DNA of 50,675 nucleotides, taken from the NCBI GenBank assembly GCA_025765615.1, contig JAIVFJ010000392.1:1-50675 (forward strand), written 5' to 3'. This document shows, one piece after another, positions 31,269 to 41,445 of the stretch. The notes beneath the pieces are model-generated. The model saw only the letters and a list, made by a program, of their open reading frames with translations, ran no database searches and was not told the origin of the DNA. The translations under genes were made by a program, and so were the position numbers. Position 1 is the first letter of the stretch. Every line of letters starts with the position of its first letter. The DNA comes from Zopfochytrium polystomum (lineage: Eukaryota; Chytridiomycota; Chytridiomycetes; Chytridiales; Chytridiaceae).

Positions 31269-32460
31269 GATGTTGGAGGCGCAAGACAGGGTCTGCCCTC
31301 TTCTGATGGTAATTGTTTTTTGTTTTTTCCTTTCGTCTCCCTCCAAAGCCTTCACTGCCGCCTTCCCTATTTTGCCACTTTTGTCCATACCGCCCTTGTT
31401 AAATAGCCACTGTTCATTCTTAATCGTCATAGATCTATGACACCCGAAGCACGCCCCTCCTCCACCTGCCTCGGACCCTACCCTACCCTCGGTATGTAAC
31501 GCTCGTCCCCAACGAAGGCAGACGACCAAACGAAAGCAATCGATGATGCGTCGGGAAGGCGAGTGGATGGAGGGGGGGGTTCTTTTCAGGCGTTCTCCTT
31601 TCTCGCCACTGAGTGTGACCTGAGGTTAAAATGTTCGCATTCTTGAACGGCGTGTGGGAGAGCATCTCGGTCGCGGTTCATTGCTTTGTGGGTGGACAAA
31701 GCGCATCCGCTATCCTGCATCCAGCGGGTTCTTCTCAACGGGCAATCGCTGTTGCTATTTAACCGGAAACTGGCAACCATTCGTTGAGCGATTGACATTC
31801 CCAATGAAAAGATAAAGAGACAATAAGCAAAAACGCAAAACAAGACAGGAAATATTTAGTTGAGTCTGGCCAGCCTCGGATTAGGGAAAAAGACACACAG
31901 TCGCACCCCCGAATTGGCCTTTGCTGGCTCAAACAAAAATCGATTCGCCGAGGATTAATAAGCCCTTGATGCGCCGACCACCACCACCTCCAGTCCATCG
32001 CCACCGCTGCGGCCGGGGCCGACTCGGCAGATGTGATAGTTCAGCATGCTTCTTGCTCCTCGCTCTCCTGCTCGCCCTCATCATCCTCGCCGCGCCGACC
32101 GGAGCTGCGCCGCCGCCGCGCACCAAGAGGAACAAAGATACACAACTACTTACTTAGTAGCAAAGACTGTTTTGAATAAGGGCTCTCTGATGATGCTGGC
32201 TGTTTGCTCCTTTAATTGAGTTTTGATGAAGATTTGGCCCATTATGTAGGGGGCACTTTTGAATGATCATGGAGCCACTTACCGTCGTTTTAGCAATCCC
32301 AGCATTCTCCAAATAAGACCAAACTTACATAGCGCATAGCGAAATGACTAAGCTTCAAAATCTTGCTTTTTTTTTTGAATTTTTTATTGATAAATCTGGC
32401 CACAGAAAATTTTGAAAGAATTAAATGATTTTTGGGGGTCATAGACGGTATCCATGATGG
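31269..32460. other. Intergenic; one weak hydrophobic frame
   Basis: An open frame at 31921-32157 (+) contains [20 protein letters not shown], a signal-anchor-like segment, then a short basic tail. It could be a small membrane or secreted peptide, but nothing else supports it. 32160-32460 is AT-rich and empty. Confidence 0.25.
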
Positions 32461-32472
32461 ATGCAAAATCCA

Positions 32473-33542
32473 CTACAAAGATACCCTTTGCTTTCCTTTT
32501 TTGACAGCTTGCCCCTCAGCATTGTCAAACGCCTTTCTTTTGATCATATCAAAAGTTCCGCTGGCAAAAGTATGATCAGAGAAACACTTCCAACACAAAA
32601 TCCAATGCAGCATGGTGCACAGATAAACGAAGTCCGGTTGTCCTGGGTTTGCAGGGCAACCTTGGCATCGAACACGCTCCAACAATGGTCCAGGAGGTGC
32701 ATCCTCCAATGTAAATGGATAAAATTTGAACTGGAATGTGATAGCCCAGGGTGATTTTGCCTGCTTGAGCCCGTGTGGTACAAGGGGCCAGTGCACCAGT
32801 ACCACCAGTAGCTACTTGAGCATTCACAGCACGTGCTCCATCACCACCTTCAGCAGCTTCAGAGCCTGCTTCTTCTTCAGTCTCACAATTGAGTTCTTCT
32901 GCAGCCAGTTGAGCACAATCCAATTGAGCCAGCTCCATCTCCTTTCTTCAGACATTCCATTCTTTGGGTGATGCAGTTCATGATTGTATGAAGCACAATC
33001 AAATTCTGAACTTCTTCGTTCCAAACAAGATCAAACGCATCCTTTGGAGTAAACTGTGCGGCTTGTTTGGCTGAGATTCCGAACAGTTTTTGACAGTGTT
33101 CCAGTCTCATGTGGATGACGGCATGGATGCAATGTCCATGCTTTTGTCACCAATTCAACCCACTCACAAGGGTTGGTTGTACACTGCTCACCCTCTGCTA
33201 GGAGCGCACCTATGTCTCTTTCAAACTGCTCAGCGTTGACAATCACAATGTCATCAATCATCTCAAGAGGACGAGGTCCATCAGAGCTCTCTGTGTATGT
33301 TGCTTGACGGCGGATAAGAGAGCCACTTTGGGCTGCACGATCACATAGATTTTGTAAGTTGCAAGTTTTTGGATAAGAACAGATATCACCAGCCCAAGAT
33401 TTCAATTATTTCAAAGTAGACCAGCCAGCGATTTCTTGGAGTGTCCAGAGTTGATTAAATGGATCTCCCAATATGCCTTTGTGTTTCTTCTGCGCTTCTT
33501 TGGCAGTTTTGGTGTAGCTGGGGGAGTGTTTTCATCAGCCAT
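32473..33542 (-). pseudogene. Unrecognised lower-GC minus-strand coding relic
   Basis: Starts MADENTPPATPKLPKKRRRN at 33542, then moves between frames: SWAGDICSYPKTCNLQNLCD, EMIDDIVIVNAEQFERDIGA (33400-33230), MRLEHCQKLFGISAKQAAQF and DAFDLVWNEEVQNLIVLHTI (33110-32970), an acidic block (AEELNCETEEEAGSEAAEGG) and a Cys-rich end, RVRCQGCPANPGQPDFVYLC with HWILCWKCF (32690-32590). The basic start and Cys/His cluster would suit a transposon-encoded DNA-binding protein. Codon use is AT-richer than neighbours, suggesting transfer or a mobile element. No known family is recognised, and introns rather than frameshifts may explain some breaks. Confidence 0.35.
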
Positions 33543-33984
33543 CTTTTTCCGAAGTTTTGTTCTACAGCAGGTTGGCGTTAGCTGATCAGTGAACAGATTC
33601 AAACAAATGAGGTGTCCACAGATGCGTGCATACTGGATCTACCTCTATGCTAAAAATCGCGATTGGGAATCACAGCGATGTTGCTGGATCACTCTTTTTG
33701 TGGCACACAGATGTGGTAAGCAGGCAGGTTGTGATCGGTGGCACTGTGCCATATATGGCACGCTGTTTCGTTGGTTTGACGAAATTTTTTTTCACTAACA
33801 AAACGAGGAAGCCAATTTAGACCGCATTTGCAGAATTGGTAGGACGACAACATATTAAAGTTTCACGAGGATTCGTTTCGTTTTCGTGAAGTTCTTCTAC
33901 TTGTAATGGCAGAAAAGTCAATCATCGTGCTGTTAGCGGAACGATAACTGAGATAGGGTTAAATGGCTTTCAGCGGGAGGAAAA

Positions 33985-34058
33985 TGCTCTGTACAGGGAT
34001 CGAACCTGTGACTTTAGCGTTATTAGCACTACACTCTAACCAACTGAGTTAACAGAGC
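33985..34058 (-). tRNA. tRNA-Ile (anticodon AAT)
   Basis: Complete cloverleaf on the minus strand: acceptor GCTCTGT/ACAGAGC, D arm ACTC..GAGT with AGTTGGTTA loop, anticodon stem TAGTG/CGCTA with loop CTAATAA (T33, AAT, A37), variable AAGTC, T arm ACAGG-TTCGATC-CCTGT, discriminator A. No intron. AAT is normally edited to IAU and reads Ile codons. Confidence 0.95.
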
Positions 34059-35420
34059 TCGGTCTACTTCTCAATCTATTTATAAAAACATACATTCAGT
34101 CTCAAGGCCCATCGACGGTTTCTTGTCAAACGCAGACGAGAAGCCATAGTCGTAGTACACGTCGACAGCATCTCTGTTGCGGTACCTTTTTTTGAGAAAG
34201 ACCATGGAGCTGGGAGATTGTGCTGGGGGGGTTGGGGTGGGGTGATCCTCCCCAGTTTTTCATGGGAGCTGAAATAGGTGAAGCAACGATAACGGAAGCA
34301 GACAAATTCAGTGACGCAACATCGTGTATTGCTCATATTTCTTCGACACCTCAAAGTTCAAAAGTCTTGAAGGTAAGCCAAGTCCAGAAGATGCAATTCA
34401 ACTGTTCACAGAACATGTGTTCAAGTTTTCTTCTCTTCTCTTTGCCAGATGACTGACTTTCGGTGTGGCTTCCGTTGTGGGATATCACTGAATTTTTCCA
34501 CGTGTTCTACTCGTTTCGTTTTTTGTGGCCCAGTGGCCCCAGTCCAACCGTGGAGCGTTCAGCAACAACTTGCGACGTGTTCCCGATACATCCTTCAGCC
34601 CCGTGGAAATACCTCTCCAATCAGCAGAGGGAGCTCTTGATTCGTCCAGCCTGAAATTCAAGCCTCTATTTGGAGAAAAAGGGGGCACCAGCAACAAACA
34701 AGGCATTTGACAATTGCAAGAAGAGAAATAAGGGGAGGAAAAGAGAATGTGAGTCTGCCAAGAAGAAAGCTCGTACAAACTGCCAAACGATCACGAATTT
34801 CTTCAGGCAGCACGAATGAATTGTGAAGAGGGCTAGCCGTGTGGTGCGGAGAAAGAAGAGTAAAGCAACAAACCAAAGATCTTGCGTCTCACTCTCTCAA
34901 ACAGACTGACTCTCTCGCTCGCTTCCTATCGCCCAATTCCAGGATGTTTCAATAATGAATGGAAGAAACGTGGGAAGAACAAACCGTTGGCAGAAAAGGC
35001 AATTAGACGGCCTCTCGCGTGATGTTGAAGGTAGCGGATGAAGGAAATAATGATAGGACAGCTGCTCCGACGCCGCCCCTGCCGGAGCGTCGGAGCTCCC
35101 AGTATCGGCGTCGGAGGGATCGGTGGGCCACACCCGCCGCTGCCCAACTCTTTGGGGTGTCTGAGCGGTTTTGTTGGGTGGGCCACCGAACCAGCTGTGT
35201 CTTCGTCCACGCGCAACGATGCCTTGGCCGCGATCGAAGAAGTGAGGCCTTGGTCTGCAACCGAATGACCAAGTTGACTACTTTCAGGCCCACTACCTCC
35301 GCCCCAACTCGCGTCATTCACGTTGCAGATACGTCTCCGGTTTTCTGCGATTCGCGAAAAGTGAAAGAAGCCGCAGTCGTCCGACCCGAGCCGAGAAAGC
35401 GAAGCTGATCGGTCCCAAAA
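34059..35420. other. Intergenic, no supported gene
   Basis: Short overlapping frames without recognisable domains. Sequence between about 34440 and 34900 is of moderate GC and may be decayed coding DNA. Confidence 0.35.
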
Positions 35421-35423
35421 AGC

Positions 35424-36262
35424 TGGTTGCCATCGGCGATCCAGGCGGTGAGCCTCGCCTTCTGAATTCGTTTCGGCCTCTCATTCTCGATTTGCAGTCG
35501 GAAAGCGTCCCTCCTGATTTCATTCGCATCGGGACGCTTTCCAGAGGGTAATTATGGGACCCTGGTTCATGGATTTTTGCGCCGATTTTCTAATGACTCT
35601 ATCGCTACTCGGCAGGAATTCGTTCCGAAAGTCTGTCGCTGAGGAAATCTTGTATCACTCCCAGTGTCAGACGTGCTGGACACGGACGTCCGTTTGGAGA
35701 ATGGCTCGAAGATCCTTCTCTATCTTTGGGACTCTTCTGCCAAATCCCAATCACGCCCATTATCGTACCCTGCAACGAATGTCTTCCTCTTCTGCTTTTC
35801 GATCGCATCGCCGGCAAGTCTAGCCCGCATTGAATATCAGGTACGAGCTGGTGCAGTGCTGATCGATTTGCGCACCTCTGAGGTGTCTTGTTTCAACACA
35901 CAAGTGGTTGAGGGAGGTTCAACACTACTTTGCCGAAGCGACTATGATCCTTGTAGGATGTAAAAAAGACTTGAGAGAGGATCAAGCGACGATAGAAGCG
36001 CTCGCACGCGAAAACAAGCATCCAGTGACTTTCGAAGAGGTATTGTACCTGCTCCACAATCCTCTTAAACGAAGACTACTCTTTTTGAAATATTAGGGAC
36101 TCGAAATGGCCAAAAACATCGGCGCATTCCGTTACGTAGAGTGCTCAGCCAAATACAGTGACGGCCTTGACAAAGTATTCGAGCGAGAGGATATGCGAAA
36201 TCTTCCACTTGTGGCCAACTCCAAACCTCACCAAGTCCATGCTTCGTGCAATCTCTTTTAAT
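35424..36262 (+). pseudogene. Rho-family small GTPase relic
   Basis: Rho GTPases are molecular switches for actin and wall growth. Exon pieces: KLVAIGDPG (35421-35450), intron GTGAGC/TTGCAG, then GVGK (P-loop, GDxGVGK) with a one-base shift before LISFASGRFPE; intron GTAATT/CGGCAG; EFVPKV then an in-frame stop; TDVRLENGSKILLYLWD (switch II strand, DSSAK for DTAGQ, several residues missing); RPLSYPATNVFLFCFSIASP; an intron (about 35841-35903); WLREVQHYFAEATMILVGCK then KDLREDQ (guanine motif usually TKxD); EE, intron, GLEMAKNIGAFRYVECSAKY (SAK motif). No C-terminal CAAX box: the tail ends QVHASCNLF. Frameshift, nonsense codon and lost switch II make it a pseudogene despite well-kept second half. 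Confidence 0.75.
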
Positions 36263-36505
36263 GCACCGTGTGCGGGCAGTACTATAAATGGATGAATAGG
36301 CGTGAATTTCAACAGGATTAGGGTATTTCGTACCAGTAGCACTTGTCTGTGAAACTGAACATCCGTTCACAAGGAGGTGCTAACCTTTGTGGGCTACTCT
36401 GGACGGTCGTACTAGGCAAAGTTCGTTCTTCGCATTGTTGGATCGATCGTGAACGAAAGATACGCGAAAGAAATCAAATAAACGTCTTCTTCGGATACAA
36501 AAATA

Positions 36506-38705
36506 ATGGCGGGTGCAGGACCCTCGTCTGCAGCGCCACCCCTTGTCGTCGCCGTCGTCCTCCACTACCTCACCGATGCCCGCGATCGGATGCACCTCGC
36601 GACGCTCTACCGCCTTAAGCACCGCCAGGCCGAAGCACTTGTGCGCGTATACGATCACGCTCATGGCAACCGCGGCGACGATGCCGGCCTCGACGATTGC
36701 CGCGAAAGGGATGACAGTCGAGACGGCTCCCGCCGTCCAGCGACCACCTCCCACTGCGACGACCCCGTCCACAGCACCCTTTACTACCTTTCGGGAGCCG
36801 ACGCGCCAACGTGGATACCACCACGCAACATGCACCGCCGCCGCCGCCCCATAAGCCCTCCACGCCAACGAGGCTCGCCTCGCCCGCGACCGCGCTGCGC
36901 GCTCGAGGCCGCCAGCGCCCGCAGCGACCCCCGCGATGCTGGACTTTCTGCTGAAACACGCGATCGCCTGCCTCGCGGAAGTTGGCTGCGACTGGGTGCG
37001 GGGACGCGGAGTTTATCCGTCCGGCGGCGACGGCGGAAGCTGGAGGCGGAGATGGAAGACGCCGGTGCATCTCGATCAACGGCCGCCGCTGTATGTCGCG
37101 AGCGAGGGCGGGCACGTGGCGGTGCTTGCGCGGTGGGCATCGGGGACTGACGCTCACAATGGTGGTGACGATGATGTTTCCGGCGAGGGTGGCGGCGGAG
37201 AGATCGCCGTGGGGTTGGCGGCAGCGGTGGTGGCGACTAGAGTCCATAAAGACAGGCGTTTTCCGGGTCTGTCACATGACGGCGGCCGCGACTACGACAC
37301 TGGGGCCACCGCTGCGTCGTGCAGCAAGCGATGAGGCAGGCGGCGACGCACGGGCAGCTTGCGGTGCTGCAGTGGTGGTGGGACGCTTGGATCGCGCCTT
37401 TGCGGCGCGCTGGGCGGCATGCTGAGTGGACTGTGCAGGTGGACGATGCAAGCGCCGAGGGACATGTGGCCGCGCTTCGGTGGCTGCGCGAGCGCGGGAT
37501 CGTGCTGGACAGCTCAACGTGTGCGCTGGATCGCGCGAGCATGAACGGACACTCGGAAACTGTGGCGTGGTGGCTGCGGAACCTGGCCGGCGGCTGCGGT
37601 GGCGACAGGGACGGTCACAGAAGCAACGTCTCGCGCCCGGATCGCTGGAGATACACTGAAAGGGCCGTGGACGGGGCGTCCGCCTACGGTCACGTCGCGG
37701 TGCTGCAGGTGTTGGGGCGACAGCGGGCTCCACCTACGATACACAAAAAGGGCTGTGAACGACGCAAGCAGGTTCGGCCACGTGGCGGTCCTGGACTGGT
37801 GGAAACGCAGCGGTCTTTCCCTCCGCTACACCGACTCGGCGTTCGCCCGGGCGTGCGAAAACGGCCACGTCAACGTGCTGCAGTGGTGGAAGGACAGCGG
37901 GCTCTGGATAGAGCGCTACCGCGGCGACCATGTCGACCGCGCGAGCGCCAGCGGCCAAGCCGCGGTGTTGCAGTGGCTGAAGGCGACTGGGCTGCCGTTC
38001 CCGTACACCTGCCGCGCGATGAACTATGCAAGTGGGATGGGCCACGTCGCGGTGCTGCAGTGGTGGAAGGACAGCGGGTGCGCGCTGGCGTACACAGAGG
38101 ACGCGCTGCGGCACGCGGTCGAACGGAGGGAGATGGCTGCACTGAACTGGTGGTCCCAATCTGGGCTTCCGCTAAAGTACTCGTCTCACACTGTAAAGGC
38201 TGCGCTCAACGCGGGCCTCTTGTCGGTGCTGTACCAGTGGCGCGAGCGCGAGCGGACAGAAGAGAGGCGTTCGCAGGGGGACGAACAAGAAGTACAGCAA
38301 CAACATGATCCAAGCTCCGCGGACGCAGGCGCGGGCGCTGCATCCGACAACGTGGAGACTGCCATCGTCGATGTTGGTGAGGTCCCTCAAATCCGTGCCC
38401 AATTCTTGCAAGAGTTGGAAGAATTGGGCAGCTGGGTGGCCTCGTTTCCGCCAGAGTTGCCCTTCTCAAACTACCGCCCCATGTCCCCTACGTACTGCTC
38501 CCCCGATTCGCCGGTTTACTCTACTAGTTTGCGTTGCACCTCGCCAACCTCGCCAACCTACTCGCCAACCTCGCCAACCCACTCGCCAACCTCGCCAACC
38601 TCGCCAACCTACTCGCCATCTTACTGGCTATCCTCACCTGTCGAACCCACTGCGTCGGTCTTCTCGTCTGTCAACTCGCCAACTTCTCCAACGACCTACC
38701 TCTGA
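36506..38705 (+). CDS. Ankyrin-like repeat protein with RNA Pol II CTD-like YSPTSP tail (frameshifted)
   Basis: N-terminus MAGAGPSSAAPPLVVAVVLH with a short helical region (YLTDARDRMHLATLYRL). Then, in another frame, AMLDFLLKHAIACLAEVG and PPLYVASEGGHVAVLARW (36930-37140), and from 37319 AATHGQLAVLQWWWDAW, ASAEGHVAALRWLRERGI, SMNGHSETVAWWL and GHVAVLQ. One extra base at about 37709 shifts the frame; the rest is open to 38705: ASRFGHVAVLDWWKRSGLSL, ENGHVNVLQWWKDSGLWI, SGQAAVLQWLKATGLPFPYT, GMGHVAVLQWWKDSGCALAY and MAALNWWSQSGLPLKYSS. A Glu/Ala linker follows, then a tail of Ser-Pro-Thr repeats (SPTSPTYSPTSPTHSPTSPT) and SPTSPTTYL at the end. The two earlier frame changes may be introns; the 37709 shift looks like a mutation or base-calling error. 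Confidence 0.6.
38480..38700 (+). repeat. Tandem 'tcgccaacctac' repeat encoding YSPTSPT heptad-like units
   Basis: DNA repeat of 9-21 nt words (ctcgccaacctcgccaacc) inside the ankyrin-like gene. It codes for degenerate heptads similar to the CTD consensus YSPTSPS. Confidence 0.85.
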
Positions 38706-38924
38706 GAAGCAAGAGACGGAGAACATGTCTTTCCTCCGTCGACTTTGCGAAAGATGAGCCGGGCAACAATGCCACTACCTCCTGCCATCTAACTGCACTT
38801 TGATCTCGTTCTTGGTAATGATATAGCGACAAGAAAACAAAAAGAGAGAAGAGAGAAAAGGAGAAAGGGAGCACGTTGGTGATCCGAGGCGCATCAAAGA
38901 CCAGGCCATCGAGCGGTGAGAAAG

Positions 38925-38965
38925 AGGGGAAAAAAAAAAAAAAAGAAAAAAGAAAAAAAACAGAA
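38925..38965. repeat. A-rich simple repeat
   Basis: Runs of A broken by single G residues between the ankyrin-like gene and the decayed SDR. No coding signal. Confidence 0.7.
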
Positions 38966-39052
38966 CTTCAATTCTTTATTGCGTAAAGTAGATACTCTCC
39001 CATCCGGTGACTCTTCAACAGCGAAAAAAAGGATAGAAGGTGGCAGCTGTAT

Positions 39053-39801
39053 TCACCAAGCATACACACCGCCTTTGTGGATAAACTTGCCGGCGTCGGC
39101 ATCGCGCTTGCCTTGGATAACGCTCTGAATGGTCGCAGCGCTCGTCTCGGCGCTCAGCGCACCGTGAGCAATCGCAGTCTTGCGGCTCTCCTCCCCGCCC
39201 AAGTTCGTGACGACGTGGCCGGGCCCACACCTTGCAGCCCCATTCGGCAAACTCGTGGTGGTAAGCCGCCAGCATGTTGAGCGCCGCCTTGCTCACGCGG
39301 TACGCGGCAGACAGCAGCACACGGGGTGGCCGATCGACCCGAGCCTGGAAATGTATATCAAGCGCGGGTCCGACGACTTTTTCAGCAGCGGGGCGAACGC
39401 TTCGGTCACAATGGCCGGGCCGGTCGCGTTGGTCGCGAGCGAGGCGCGCATCTGCGTCGCGAGGCCCGAAGCTAACGAAAAGATGCCGGCGTTGTTGAGC
39501 AGCACGTCGACGCGGCGGAGCTCGGAGGCGACCTGGTTGGCGGCGGCGCGGGCGGACGCCGGGTCGGTGACGATTTGAACGACGGTCAAGGGACCGGTGG
39601 CGCCACGCGCGCGGGATTTCGTCGACGGCCTTTTGGCCCTTGGCGAGGGAGCGGACGCCGAGGACAACGTGCTAGGGCGTGTCGGTGGAAGCGGTGGTCG
39701 TGGCGAGGAGGGCGGCAGTGTCGAAGCCGATGCCGCTGTTTGCGCCAGTGATGAAGACCACTGTGGTGTTTGCTGTCGTCGTCGTTGCCGCAGTAGCTGC
39801 C
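39053..39801 (-). pseudogene. Short-chain dehydrogenase copy 2, decayed
   Basis: Inverted paralogue of the intact gene at 41446. Starts MAATAATTTTANTTVVFITG with the cofactor motif TGANSGIG and FDTAALLATT, then a TAG stop before HVVLGVRSLAKGQKAVDEI. Frameshift; PLTVVQIVTDPASARAAANQ, VDVLLNNAGIF (NNAG), NATGPAIVTEAFAPLLKKSS and LIYISRLGSIG follow. A further frameshift and deletion come before AYRVSKAALNMLAAYHHEF (YxxxK), and another before GHVVTNLGGEE, ALSAETSAATIQSVIQGKRD and FIHKGGVYAW. At least one stop and three frame changes make it non-functional. Confidence 0.85.
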
Positions 39802-40038
39802 ATTTTTTTATTTTTTCTTTCTTCTTCTCTCTCCAGGAGGTTGGTTCTTTGTGTTGTAGCGACGGTAGTTTCGTTGCTCAAGGCAAGAAAGTGTTTGATG
39901 AAGGTGATGGTGAGCGTGAGAGAAAAACGGGCGGAGGGATTAAATACTTACGGTAAGCACCGGCCTTCGAGCCTTCGAGCCCCGCCGAGCCCGGCTACGT
40001 CGGCGGGAGACCCTTTTGTTTACGGACGGATGTGCCCC

Positions 40039-40072
<34 letters not shown>

Positions 40073-40117
40073 CGGGCGTCGCTTCAAAACAAACAACCAA
40101 ACAAACAAACAAACAAG
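40039..40117. repeat. (CAAG)n and (AAAC)n tetranucleotide repeats
   Basis: About eight CAAG units at 40039-40072 and AAAC units at 40086-40117, separated by unique bases. Confidence 0.9.
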
Positions 40118-40249
40118 CAAAGCGTGACTTCATCCATCTGCCGGCAGCAAAGACACGAAAAAAAAAACCGAGTTACCGGCATTTGTATTCTCGCGACAGA
40201 TCCACCCCACCGCTCGATTTCAAAGCAGCCGCTTGGTGTCATCTAAATT

Positions 40250-40330
40250 GCAAAGACGGCGACGCCCGTGTCCAAGCCGATGCCACCGTTCACACCGCTG
40301 ATGCAGGCGACGCTCGTTCGCCATTCTGAC
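40250..40330 (-). pseudogene. Short-chain dehydrogenase N-terminal scrap (copy 3)
   Basis: Minus strand: RTSVACISGVNGGIGLDTG aligns with PTVVFITGANSGIGFDTA of the intact gene. Only the cofactor-binding turn remains. Confidence 0.5.
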
Positions 40331-40864
40331 AAAAGGTAGGAAAGCTCGTCTCCCTTTGGGGGGTAGAGAGCGTAGGTAGTTGTTTTAATTCTTGCCTAAT
40401 GGAGGCACAAACGGATTGTCCATCAAATGCCTGCCACCTCGTCCCGAGAGGTAACTTTCTGCTGCGATTTCCAGCCCTGGGGATTCACGTGCAGGCTTAA
40501 ATCCTCCTCGCTGCGCGGCAGGCTCGAAATGTGCAGCGAGGATCATCCGTGCGATCGCACTACACCACAGGGGCGAGTATCACTGCTACTCCCCAGGACG
40601 CAAATTTCTTTTGGCCTCTACATTGGAAGGAAAGATATACCGCGTATGAAAATGGAGGCTTGATGAAGCGCACTTCACGAGTTGTCTGTACCCCCGCCGT
40701 GCTTTCCCTTTATATTCATTTCTCAGACTCCTCGTCTTGGAGGAAGCTGTGCCAGCGGTCTGGAGCGGAAATCGGCTTCGTACGGACTTATTCGCTTGGA
40801 TTGTATGACGGACCACTTTCGGGTCTCTCAACGGAGTGCTGGTCCAAAACCGTTGTGGGCGGTG

Positions 40865-41030
40865 GCGGGCCCTGCGCACGCGGATATGTGCGACGAACTT
40901 GTGACCCATTTCGACGGAGCGGACCGTGGTAGTGGACGCTAGGAGTGGAAGCGAGAAGCGTGGTGGTCTCGAAGCCGATGGTACTATTGACGGCCGTGAT
41001 GAAAAACGACGGTTGGCGTTGCGTGCGCAG
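40865..41030 (-). pseudogene. Short-chain dehydrogenase N-terminal scrap (copy 4)
   Basis: Minus strand: TPTVVF, a frame change, TIGFETTTLLASTPSVHYHG and VRSVEMGHKFVAHIRVR correspond to TPTVVFITGANSGIGFDTAA ... VRSVEKGQKAVQDIRARG of the intact gene at 41446. The cofactor motif is interrupted by a stop (CAATAG) and a shift. Confidence 0.65.
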
Positions 41031-41307
41031 ATGCTGCTGACATATGCAAAAGTGATGAAAATAAAGGGAGAGTTTACGGACAAGAGAGTGAGATAAAGAG
41101 AGAGAGTGTGTGTGTGGGTGTGTGTGTATGAGTCTGTGGGTGTGTGTATGTGTGCGTGTGTGTATGCGGCGTGCAAAGCTGTTTGTTTAGTTCTTCAATG
41201 TATTAATATTTCCGAATTTTTCCGCAGCAGATCCGCCGTCTCGGGACAAAGTCGGTTTGTTTTTGACGGAGGACACACTTGAGCACACAAACAACAATCG
41301 AAGGCCA

Positions 41308-41316
41308 GCCTATAAA
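41308..41316 (+). promoter_or_regulatory. TATA box of the short-chain dehydrogenase gene
   Basis: CTATAAATA, about 130 bp upstream of the ATG at 41446, followed by a (CA)n tract in the presumed 5' leader. Confidence 0.5.
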
Positions 41317-41350
41317 TAAAAACGCGCCCATCCCTGGCGCACTCTCATAG

Positions 41351-41351
<1 letters not shown>

Positions 41352-41399
<48 letters not shown>
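41352..41399. repeat. (CA)n microsatellite in the SDR 5' leader
   Basis: About 23 CA units with one interruption, 47 bp before the start codon. A TG/GA-rich block at 41094-41165 is its rough counterpart upstream. Confidence 0.9.
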
Positions 41400-41400
<1 letters not shown>

Positions 41401-41445
41401 TCCACGCTCTCACACACACACGCACTCTCTCTCTCTTTCTCGCAA

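Noticed and set aside
31475..31489. Telomere-like CCCTACCCTACCCT
   Set aside because: Only two units; no array.
40039..40117. Regularly spaced repeats that might suggest a CRISPR array
   Set aside because: Plain tetranucleotide repeats without spacers.
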